Positions 15,086 to 27,000 of a stretch of DNA of 64,000 nt are shown one piece after another. Where the stretch lies: contig NZ_JAPDPD010000004.1 in the NCBI RefSeq assembly GCF_026283965.1, positions 62,001 to 126,000 of the forward strand, written 5' to 3'. Under the pieces are notes generated by a model. The model had not been told where the DNA came from and ran no database searches. It saw nothing but the letters and a program-made list of their open reading frames with translations. Source of the DNA: Dyella subtropica (GTDB lineage Bacteria > Pseudomonadota > Gammaproteobacteria > Xanthomonadales > Rhodanobacteraceae). The translations under genes were made by a program, and so were the position numbers. Position 1 is the first letter of the stretch, and every line of letters begins with the position of its first letter.

Positions 15086-18000
15086 GGCCCACGTTCAAGG
15101 TGATCGTGGCGGTAGCGCTGTGGATGCCGTCGCTCACCGTATAGGTGAACGTGTCGGCGCCGACAAAGCCATTCTCAGGCTTGTACAGATAGCTGCCGTC
15201 GTCCCTCTGCACGAGCTGGCCGTGAGCCGGCTTGCCGACGCTGAGCGTGAGGCGATCTTCGGCGTCCTCATCCGGATCGTCGACCAGAGAGCGCAGGTCG
15301 ATGTGGACCTTGCCGTTCTGTTCCAGCTTAAAGACTGCATCGTTGGCGGTCGGCATCGCCACCACGGTGATGTGCACAGTAGCGACATTGGATATGGCCT
15401 CACTATCGCTGACGTAGTAGCTGATGCTGTCGCCGCCGAACCACTCGTCGTCCGGTACATAGGCGAAGCTGCCGTCATCATTGCGGTGCAGACAACCATG
15501 ATGCGGGCCATCGATGATACGCACGTTTAGCACCTCGCCATCCGGATCGCTGGCGTTGGCCAGCACATCGATGCGCGACGGCGTTTCCGACGGCACGCTG
15601 ATATCGGCATCCTTGGCGACCGGCGGACGCTTCGGCGGCAGCACAGTCAGCGTCACGGTGGCAGGCTTGGAGTCGAGCTCGTCGGTCGCCGTGACGTAGG
15701 TGAACGTGTCGGTGCCGACATAGCGCGGATCGGCTGTGTAGATCCAGCGGCCGTCCTCGTCCTGCGTCAGCGTGCCGTGCAGCGGCTGGGTCAGGATCTT
15801 GGCGTGCAGCTCGGCTTGGTCCTCATCGCACTCGTCATCCTCGTCGTCTTCATCGTGGCGCGGTACCAGGTCGAGCGTGGTCGGTTTGCCGGCACGCACG
15901 GTGAAGCCCTCGTCCTTCGCCTCCGGACGCTTGTCGACGTCGAGGTGGATCACCGCCTTGTTGGAGTCGTACTGGCCGTCGTTGGCGACGAACACGAAAC
16001 TGTCATCGCCGAGCCAGTTGGCGTCCGGTGTATAGGTGTACGTGCCGTCGGCATTCGACACCAGGGTGCCATGGCGTGGCCCGCGTACGATCCGCGTGGT
16101 CAGCGAATCGGCGTCCGGGTCGGAGGCATCGCTGAGCAGATTGATCGTCTTCGTCTCGTTCTCGGCGACGAAGACCTCATCGTCGTGCGCATGCGGCGGC
16201 CGGTTGCGCGCCCTCACGTCGATCGTTGCAGTGGCGAGGTTCGAATCGGCCTGACCGTTATTCGCGATGAACGTGAAGCTGTCCGCGCCGATGTAGTTCT
16301 TGGTCGGCACATAGGTGTAGGTGCCGTCGGCGTTGAGGACGAGCTGACCGTGCTGCGGCGGTGTGACGATGCGCACGCTGAGCGTGCCACCCGGAATCGT
16401 GCTGGCGTCGGTACGCAGGTCCAACGTGCGGGTCTGGTTGTTGTGCAGCCAGAAGCTGAAGTCCTTCGCCACCGGCGGCACCAGGGCGACCGTGAAGCTC
16501 GCCGTCGCCACGTTCGAATCGAGTTGGCCGTCGTTCGCGACCCAGCTGAAGCTGTCGCTGCCGTAGAAGAAGGTCGTCGGCGTATAGGTGTACGTGCCGT
16601 CGGCGTTCTGCGTCACGGTGCCATGCTGCGGCCCCTTGACGATGCGGAACTTCAGTGGGTCGTTGTCCACATCGTTGGACGACGTACGCAAATTGACGCC
16701 GACGTTGCCATCCTCGGCCAGGTTCAGCGCAAGATTGGTCGCCGTCGGCGCATGGTTCACATGCGCCACGGCCAGGCTCACCGTCGCCACGTTCGAATCG
16801 AGCTGCCCGTCGTTGGCGACGTAAGTGAAGCTGTCGTTGCCGTAGAACAGGTAGCCCGGGGTGTAGGTGAGCGTGCCGTCGGCGTTCTTTGTCAGCGTAC
16901 CGTGCTGCGGCTGGCTCACGATGCGGAAGGTCAGCGGGTCATTGTCCACGTCGTTCGAGGACGTCTTCAGGTTGACGCCAACGTTGCCGTCCTCGAGCAG
17001 GTTGAGCGACTGATCCTTGGTCGTCGGCGCATGGTTCACATGTGCCACGGCAAGGTTCACCGTCGCCGCGTTCGAGTCCAGCTGTCCGTCGTTGGCCACG
17101 TAAGTGAAGCTGTCGTTGCCGTAGAACAAGTAGCCCGGGGTGTAGGTGAGCGTACCGTCGGCGTTCTGCGTCAGCGTGCCGTGTTGCGGCTGGCTCACGA
17201 TGCGGAACGTCAGCGGGTCACCGTCCACATCGTTGGACGAGCTACGCAGGTTGACGCCGACGTTGCCGTCCTCAAGCAGATTGAGCGACTGATCCTTGGT
17301 CGTCGGCGCATGGTTCACATGTGCCACGGCGAGGTTCACCGTCGCCACATTCGAGTCCAGCTGTCCGTCGTTGGCGACGTAAGTGAAGCTGTCGTTGCCG
17401 TAGAACAAGTAGCCCGGCGTGTAGGTGAGCGTACCGTCGGCGTTCTGCGTCAGCGTGCCGTGTTGCGGCTGGCTCACGATGCGGAACGTCAGCGGGTCAC
17501 CGTCTACGTCGTTCGAGGACGCTTTCAGGTTGACGCCGACGTTGCCGTCCTCAAGCAGATTGAGCGACTGATCCTTGGTCGTCGGCGCATGGTTCACATG
17601 CGCCACGGCGAAGTTCACCGTCGCCGCATTCGAATCTAGCTGCCCGTCGTTGGCGACGTAAGTGAAGCTGTCGTTGCCGTAGAACAGGTAGCCCGGCGTG
17701 TAGGTGAGTGTACCGTCGGCGTTCTGCGTCAGTGTGCCGTGTTGCGGTTGGCTCACGATGCGGAAGGTCAGCGGGTCACCGTCCACATCGTTGGATGAGG
17801 TACGCAGGTTGACGCCGACGTTGCCATCCTCGAGCAGGTTGAGCGACTGATCTTTGGCGGTCGGCGCGTGGTTCACATGGATCACGGTGAGGTTCACCGT
17901 GGCGGTGTTGGACTGCGCGAGGCCGTTGTCGAGCAGGTAGGTGAAGCTGTCCTTGCCGTAGTAGAGATACCCCGGTGTGTAGACGAAGCTGCCGTCCGGG

Positions 18001-21000
18001 TTGAGCGTGAGCGTGCCGTGCGCGGGACCCGAGACGATCTTCGGCAGCGCGCCGAACACGTTGGTGTCGTTGGCCAGCACGTTGCCGGTGACGGTGCCAT
18101 CCTCGTAGCCGGTGAATGCTGCATCGTTGGCATGCGGTACGGCGTAGGTCGCCATGTCGCTGATCGTGACGTGGCTGCCCGCGGGGCCGAAGCCGATCAG
18201 GTCGAACGACAGGTTCACCGCGGTACCGGTGGGCACGTTGTGCATATCGATGATGTACGTGCGGCTGCCGTCGGCGTTGGTGACGAAGGTGACGTTAGAA
18301 CCCAGGTGCGCACTGCCATCGCCTTGCAGGTTGAGCAGGGCGTCGGTGTGATTGAGGTCGAACGTACCGCCGAGCGATGCGCCGGTCTTGGCGTCGAGCA
18401 GTGCCACTTCGAACGCGTCTTCGGGCATGTCGCCGGGATTTTGCAGGCCGACGTTGCTGACCGTGAAGCGCAGGAATTTGTCCAGGGCGCCCAGTTGGAA
18501 TTGCTGGCTGATCCGGGTCTGGCTGGTGGCCGACTCGCTCAAGGTCGCTGTGGTGCCGGCGACAGCAACCGCACCTTGCGTGCTCCAGGCTTGGGTATTG
18601 GAAAAATCGCCGATAAAGCCTGCCGTGCTGAAGGCCGGTGCCTGCATGCCGGTACCCGTGGGCGTTGACAGCGCCTGGGTGAGGCCAGCCGACAGGACGA
18701 CATGGCCCGCCGTGTTGCCGGTGACGGCATTGGCTGCAACCGTGGTAGTGCCAAACAGATCGGTAAGCGACGGCAGACGGCGCACGCCCGGATCCAGCGA
18801 TGCATACATCACATCCAGCGGGTCGCTGCTATGTCCCAGGCCCAGTGCATGACCGAATTCATGCAGCATCGCGGTGAACAGATCCAGCTTCCCGTAAGCG
18901 GGAGACAGGCTGGAGCAGGTCCATTGATTGCCGGTATGGGCGCCGTCGAATGCGAAATTGTCCGTCGGCGTGGGATCGACGAACCAGCCGCGACCGCCAC
19001 CGCTTGCATCCAGCACGATCTGGTGGCCTGTGGTGTCGCCGACATCCACGCCCTGCAGGTTGCCCACCGATACCGTCACATCGGCGAGCACATTCGGATC
19101 GGCACCGGCAGCAAGCCAGGCGGCGCGAACCGAAGGCAGGAGCTGGTTGATATCGGCCTGGGTGAGCGTGCTGGTGGTAGACGAGGCCGCAGCGCCTTGC
19201 GTCTGCAGCGCGGCGGTGCCGAGGAACTGCAGATTGTCCAGGTGAACGATATCGCCCAATACACCCGCGGATTCGCCGCTGCCAGGCTTCACGACAAACT
19301 TCAGGCGTCCCTGTGCATGCAGGCCGCTGATGCCAGACAGAACGATGTTATGGAAATTGCCGTCGGCATAATTCTTCAGCGCTATGCCACCGTTGCTGAT
19401 GTCAATGCCGGCACCGGTGCCATCGCCGCCGTTGTCCTGGGGAATCCAGAAGACCTGCAGGACGGAGTTGGCGTCCGTTGCGCGTGTAGAGATTTCGAAC
19501 GACAGCGACGTGGCTGTTGGCGGAATCGCCATGCGATCGTGCGTGACCGAGTAATTGTTGCCTTGGCCAAGCACATAGCTGAGGTCCCAGTCGCCGCATG
19601 AATTCAACGCAAACAACGAGTGAACAAGGCTGGCCGTGATGGGATTGCTGACCAATTTCGCGTAGGCGTCTCCCACGGCTCCCGTGAAGGACAACCACGT
19701 GTCGTTATTACCCGTCAAGTCGATGCCAAGCCGGTCGCGAATATCGGACAAGGACATGCCGAGATGGCTGACGATGGCGCTCAGCTGGCTTTCCAGGCCA
19801 GAGGACGCGATGGCATTGACAATATTGGCGATGGTCGCCGCGATGGACGGATAGACCGTAGTGCCACTGCTGATGAAGCTCAGCGCCCCCAGGTTAACGC
19901 CTCGGTTAATGGGGTTGCTGTTGATATCGGCAACAATGCTTGCGTAATTGCTGGCAATACCCGCGTTGAGCTGCGGAGAAACCTGCTGGGCAATCAGGTT
20001 GAACAGCTTGGTGATGGCGTCGTTGACCTTGCTGTCGCCGGTGTTGCCGAAAGCCTTGCTGAATTTGAAGACAAAGTCGTTGAGATTCCAGTTTGTGCGC
20101 AGATCGAGGAATTGCGTACGGCTCGCGCGATCGTCATGGCTGCCGGCGTAGTTGCCGCCAAGAGCCTCGCCATTGTCCAGGCTCCAGCCGGGTACGTCGT
20201 ACGACTGCAGGAAGCGTCCATCGAAGCCATTGCGGCTCTGCTCGAAGGTGCCGTTGAAGATTTGCAGGCCATTGTTGACGGTCTGGTTGCCGCTTTCAAA
20301 GTCCTGCAAGTTCGAGCCGCTTCCGCTGTGCAGCAGGGTGACGATCGGCCGCTCCGAATTGTTGTAGTTGTTGTCGACCTGGCCTGTTCCCGAGGAAATC
20401 AGCGGCGGCCGCAGTGAGGAGCCGCCACCGATGATGGAATAGAACCAGCCTTCGCCGCCGCCTTCCCATGACACATCGGTATACGACTGGTCGCGCTGGT
20501 TTTGGTCATAGGCCATGACCTGCTGGGTGCCGTACATCACTGGTTGATTGTCTTGCAGCGCAATGTTCTGCCGCTGGGAGATGTACCAGGGCAGGAAATT
20601 GGGGCTCATGCCCGACGCCGCGTACAGGTTTGCCAAGGTTGGCGATATAGCGTCCAGGACCGCCGGGTTCAAAACGTACCCGTCGTTGAAGGCCGTCGAG
20701 TTGGAGAACTGCCGCCAGAAGGGCACGCCATCGCTGACATCCCCGTTCGCTTGCGACAGCCTGGGCGCATTCAGGTCGAGCGCACCGGTACCGAGGTACC
20801 AGTTCTGCACCATCCCGTGCGGGCCGGCAGTAAAGGCCTTGAGGCCCTGAAGGAGGCCGTTCTGGATACCCGTGAAGCCAGGCAGACCCGTGAGGTCGAA
20901 GTCGATGTTGGCATCGCTGACGATCTTCTTCGCACCACCTTGCAGCCAGCCCTCATAACTGACATTGCTGCTGTCGTTGCGTAGCTGCGGCTGGGCCTGA

Positions 21001-24000
21001 TCGTTGGACAAGGCTCTTCCGTTCGGGTTGATGTGCACGAGCGCCAGCTCGTTGGCTTCCCGTTCGTAGTAGTTGTCGAGGAAGTTGATGTTCTTCCAAT
21101 CCAGCACATTGGGATCGCTGAAGTCCGTGTTGTTCAAATGACCCGTGCTCAGCGAGGGCTGGGCGAAGTCATGCACGTCCAGATCGGTCATCTGCAGATC
21201 GGTCGGATGAATGCCCCATTGGCCCAGACGCTGTGCGATCAAGCCATTGACCACCGTGCCGCGGCTGTGCGCCATCAACTGCAAGGGGCAGTTCTTGAGA
21301 TCGTCCACGCCGATTTCCAGCAGGCTGGCAAAAATCGCGTCGGCTGCGGCTTCGGTAAAGCCGGTGGTCGTCATGCCGGACTGGGAATACCAGTCCGAAA
21401 TCAGGAAGATCGGCTTGCCCGCCGCCTTGTACGACTGCAACGCCGCCATGTTGGCCGCTGCCGTGGCCGCCTGGTCGCCAGCGGTGTAATGCAGCGGGTG
21501 CGCGTGATAGATGTTCGCCTGGCTTGCGTCGTACTCCATCCAGATACCGGTCGCGGGGTCGTACATGAACAGGCCGCCGCCCGTGCGTTCTGCAAGCTCC
21601 CTGCCGGTGTTGTAGCTCATGGTCGCCTGAGCCATGCCCTGTTCAATGGCGGGCTGATAGCCGTGAGTGATCAGGGTGATCGAGGCGTATTGACCCGCCG
21701 GCGCGCGGTAGGACGGCGTCGTGAACTTGTAGGAGTTCTGGACGGCGATATCGCCATTCAGCTGCGACTTGTACTGGATACCCCAGTAGTAGTCTTGCGA
21801 AGCCGTCAGCCCGAAATGATCGAGTGTGCTGGTGTCCAGCTTAAACACCAGCTTGCCATCGACATAATGTCCCTCGACGTCGATCTGCAGCGTACGGCCG
21901 GCACGGCTGTCGAGATGATTCGGATCGTTACCCACCATCGGCAGATTGGACGTGATGCTGGTAGGCAGCTGGGTGTTCTTGAGATCGCCCCAGGGGTCGC
22001 TCGGATCCGGGAACAAGCCGTGGTCGGCATCGAACACGCTGATGTAGAGCGTCGAGTGGATCGGCTGGCCCTCCTGATAGTCCTTGTCATAGACAGACCA
22101 GGAGAAGGTGGGCTGGATCAGCTTCTTCGGATCCGTATAGCTGTCGATGCCGTCCACCTTATGGTCGGTCAACTCAGGCTTGAACGGCTGGCTGCCGATG
22201 GCCTGCGTAAAGCCGATGGGTAGCAGGGTACCTGCAGGTTTCTGCTGGGAATTGGGTGCGACGTAATCGATCGGCCGCTTGTCCCAGTAACCGCCTTTAT
22301 AAGCCGCTTCCGCGTCCGCGATCAGAGTGGCCACGTCGTACTTCATCAGGCCGGGTGGCGTGTCGATATTGAACAGCTGCGCATACAGCGTCGTGCCGTC
22401 CGGCGTCACGGTCAGGCCGTTCATCGCACCGCCGTAGATGGGGCTGGTAGCCCCCAGGAAGACTGGAGTACCGAACGGGTCCTTGATCACGCCGATCTTG
22501 CCGCCGATGAAATCCAGTGCGATGGTGTCGGAGAGGTCCATGCCCTCCAGCATCTGACGCTCAAGGTTGTAGTCGGCGACAAATGCATATTTGAGATCCG
22601 GCGTGACAACAATGCCTTGCGACTCGTAAATGTTCTGCCAGTAAATGCGAGAGGTGAGGTAGGAAGGCTTGAGATCGATCAGCGGAGCCGCTTTCGCATC
22701 CTTCAAGTCGCCCGTTTTCGGATCCGTGGTGACAGTCAGCGTCAGAATGCCGCGGTCGTAGCTGCGGGAATTGGAGACGATGAACTTGTTGGGATCCGAG
22801 GTGCCCTTGATGAACAGTGGCGTGATGCCCTGGAAACCACCACTCTGGTCGAGCACCAGACTGGATTTCACCTTGGCGTTTTCGTCGATCGATTTCAGAT
22901 CGATGATGAGCACCTTGCCCGGTGACCTGTCTCCGCCATGCGGGAAGAGCACGTAGGGTTGGTTGGCGACGGTCGCGAGCAGATACCTGCCCTCACCGCC
23001 GACGGCGAGGCCGTAAAAGCCATACGGCGCTTGCGTCAGCGCATCGGTCTGAATCTTTATCGTGCCTGAAGGTTTGTCGTAATTCGTCGAGGCAGGGTTG
23101 ATCTCGATTTGATACAGCCCTCTCGAATTCGACTGGTAGCGGTCACCCAGCGCCACGTACAGCTTGTCATCAGCCACGGCGATCGAGGTGATGTCCGTCG
23201 ACGCCGTCGCTGTCGAGACCTGATAGCTGTCGAAGACTTGCAGGCTTGCGGTATCGATCGCATAGACGCGTCCGGCATAGCCGGCAATGTAGGCGCGCGA
23301 GTTGTCGGCCGAGAACGCCACCGCATCGACGTGCCAGCCGTACATATTTACTGGGCTGCCGGTTTGATCGTCAGTAATGGTCTTGATGAGCTGATTGTTC
23401 TCGAGCACGAGAATCTGATGTGCCTGGGAAACAAAGGTGAGGTTGTCGCGCGACGCAATCTGCCCTGAATTGCTGGCCAGCTCGTTTTTCTGCACGTCGG
23501 AATCACCGCTTGGCGTCATCGTTTGCAGCCAAATGGTCCGCACCACGCTGATCGACATTTTTGCCAGCGGAATGTGCGCGGGCGCATTCATGATGATCTG
23601 GTTGGCCGAATAGCCGGCCGGAGGATCAATGTCGATTGAGCCGCCTGCGGGCGACGTGAATCGTATCTTCAGCGGCCCGTAAAGCACGCCCGGCTGATCG
23701 GCGCCGAAGTTGTTGCCGGTGATGGTGAGCTGGCCGGACTGCACATCGAAGCTGATGTCGGTGATCGCCGGTTGCTTTGCCTTAAGTTCATCGGGCACGT
23801 CCGGGAAGATGTTGTCGAGGCTGACGGGCGGCGTGCTCGGTGCATGAGGCGGGATCGTGGCCTGGGTCACGTAGGTCGCGCCGGAGCGGAACGAATAGCA
23901 GGCTATCGCCTGAGCCGCCATGATGCCGATGCAGTCGAGCGCAATGCTCGCTCCTACGAGGCCGCCGGCCATCATGCCGACCATGCCGGCCGGGTTGAAC

Positions 24001-27000
24001 AGCATGTCCGGCCTCACACCCAGTGCCACCTGGCGGCTGCCGTCGTCGGGGTTGTGCTTCACCTGCGCCACGTAATAACCCGTGCCGTCGACGCCAGCGT
24101 AGGGCGGCGAGCTGGTATGAATGAAGCCGTCGCTGCCCACGACACCGGATTCCACCGCGAGCCACACGGGCTGGCTTACGCCCTTCTCGTTGAGGAAGGT
24201 GGTGTACTTGTAGAAATAGACTTTCATGCCCGCCGTGGCATCTGCCGGGGCTTTCAGCGAGAGCTGCACGGGAACCGTCAGTGCCTTGCTGCCGACTTGC
24301 AGGTTGAAGGCGCCCGCGAATTCAAAGTCGGACGGCGGCAAGGTCGGCGGCGGTATCGGGAGATCCGTGGGATTGACCGCCGTGATCGAAACGGTGGTGC
24401 TGGCGCTCAGTGAATCCGGCGCGATTTGCGCGACCAATCCATTGCCGCCGTTGACGACACCGCCGATGGCCGGATCGATGGTCTGCGGTGCGACTGCAGG
24501 CAAGGCGACGACACGAACTTCGATGTCCCTCTGCAAGCCGCCGGTAATCACGCTGACGATGGTGAAGCCGGCCTGCTTGGCCATGATCAAGCCGTCGGCC
24601 GTGACCGAAACGATGTTCGGGTTCTGCACACGGTAGATCACGCCGTAGCTGGCAGCGGACTGGTCGCCGTCGACGGTGGCGTTGATGCGGATCTGACGCG
24701 TGCCCTGGTTCTCGACCAGACTGACGCTGCCCGGGTACACGGTGTAGCCCTGGTCCATCTTCATCTGATAGACGTCGCTGTCGGTGCTGGACGCCGACGA
24801 GGTCAACGCCATGGACGCGGTAAGCCCGCCACCGCTGGCCGAGATCACGGCCGTGCCGCCACCGTGCACATACAAGACACCGTTGGCGTCGACCGTGGCT
24901 ACGCTTGTATTGCTGGAGCTGAATTGCAGGTAGCTCGCAGGCAGCGCGACGCCCGTCTGGTCGGCGAAATCACCGACCAGCGGCAATGGCATGCTGGTGC
25001 CCGGCGCCATGAACCCCAGTGTCGCCGGGGCGATTCGGATCAGCGGCGCGTTGCTGACATTGATATTGACCACAATCGGCGCCGACGCACTGAAGCCGTC
25101 ATCGGCCAACAGCGTGAAGCTTGCGGTGCCGCTGAAACCGGCAGCCGGAACAAAGACCACCGATTTGCCGTCGGTGCTCAGCGTGGCACTGCCGTTGCTG
25201 CTGCTCACCACGCGCCAATAGATGGCTTCGCCCGCGTAATCGGTCGCCAGCTGATCCAGCGGGATCGTAGTGCCCAGGCCCACATGGGTCAGCGTGGTCG
25301 GTATGTTCGCGGCCGGTAACGGCGGCAAGGCGGCCTGGAAGCCATAGTTGGCGTAGAGGATCTGCCGATCGGTCTGGTCGACCACACCGTCGCCATTGAT
25401 GTCGCCCGCGAGATTCTTGGTGGCGAGATCCTGCTCGAAGGCCGCGCTATCGCTGCCGTCGACCTTGCCGTGGTGGCTGAGGTCACCGGCCATCGACACA
25501 CTGATCTTCGCCGAACCGGTGCCGGTAAGGCGCAGCAGCTTCATGCCCGCTTGGGTTACGCGCACCAGGATGGTGTGCGCGCCGTTGAAGACGGTGTCGC
25601 CGAGCACATCGCCGCCGACTACTTGCAGCGTCGACGTGGCATCGCTGAAGGTGACGCTGATGGCCACGATCAAGGCACCGTTCGCGCCGGGCACCTTAAT
25701 GGTGGATGCCAGTTCGCTGTCGCGAATCGCGAAGGCGAGGCTGGTGGTTTGACCGGCTTGCAGCGTGCCGTTCCACTGGTTGGCGGTGCCATTGCCGAGC
25801 CACATGGCCGCCGTGCCGAGGTTGGCGGTGAGCGTATCGGTGAGCAACTGGCCGCTTGCGTCGTAGCCGTACGGCGTGCCCATGCCGTTGCTGTCGAGCG
25901 CACGCGAAAGCACCAGCCGGTTCTGCGTGTCATACGCGTAGACCACGCTGCGGCTGGTGCCGTTCGTATCGAGCGGACCGGTGATGCGCACGATGTTGCC
26001 TTGCGCATTGCGCAGGATATCGATGCGATCGGTGCTGCCGACCAGGGCAAGCCCGGCGTCGGAAACCATCCACTGTTTGCCATCGCTGAAGTCGACGCGG
26101 GTGACCTTGCCGGCGGCGTCGAGTCGATACTGTGTGCCGTCCGGTGCGGTCAGCACGTAGCCATTGGGCGCCCACGGCAGGCCGGTGGTTTCATCGTAGA
26201 GATGAAGGCCCATGCGCTGCAGATTGCCGCCATTGGCGGCTTGCAGGGTCCAGCCCTGGCTGCTGCCGAAGCTGGCGTTGTAGACCATGGGCGCGTTCGC
26301 GCCACCCTGCATTGCGGTGCCGCTGGCATCGAGCATGAAGCTCAGGTTCTGCATCGGCGCATTGACGTCGCCGAGGTTGCTCGGCATCGACAGCCAGATA
26401 TGGCTGCCCATCGTCCACGCGGCGATGGCACCGCTGGCGGTCGACGCCGCCTGATCCGTCGTCAGGCCCGTATCGAATCCGGCGATCGCCCAGTTACCGA
26501 AGGCATGGCCGCTGTTACCCGCAAAGCTGCGGTTCACCGTGAACGCGTGGCCGCCGAGCTGATAGGTGACATCCGCTACGTTGTTGCCGCCGAAGCTCTT
26601 CTGCGCCGAATCGATGATCACGCGCGCATCGATTTCCGCAACACGGGCTTGCAGATCCCATGCGGTGAGGCGCAGCTGATACACGCCATTGCGGAACTGC
26701 GCGGGATCGAGGTTCGCCAGCGCGATCGCCTGGTTGATATTGCTGGCGTCGTAGCTCTGTTCGCCCAGCGTCTGCCAGTTGTCGCTGCCGTTGGCCGCGA
26801 TCTGCAGGCGATAGCCCATCAACTGCAGTTCCTGCAGATTGGCTTGCAGCGCGGTGAGCGCATGGATCGTCAGTGGCTGGCTGTCCAGCGTTGCACCGGC
26901 CAGTGCGCCGCTCCACGCCGGTGCGGGAGCCACCGCGGACGGATCCTTGACCAACACCTGGCCGTCCGTGGTGTCGCTGAAGCCATCCGCATCGATGGCG

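Noticed and set aside
16750-17865. CRISPR-like array because of evenly spaced repeats.
   Set aside because: The 279-bp unit is an in-frame protein domain with no short repeat/spacer alternation.
25840-26130. RHS toxin region.
   Set aside because: Only a short YD-like stretch is present, with no RHS shell repeats, no core-boundary motif and no variable toxin tip.
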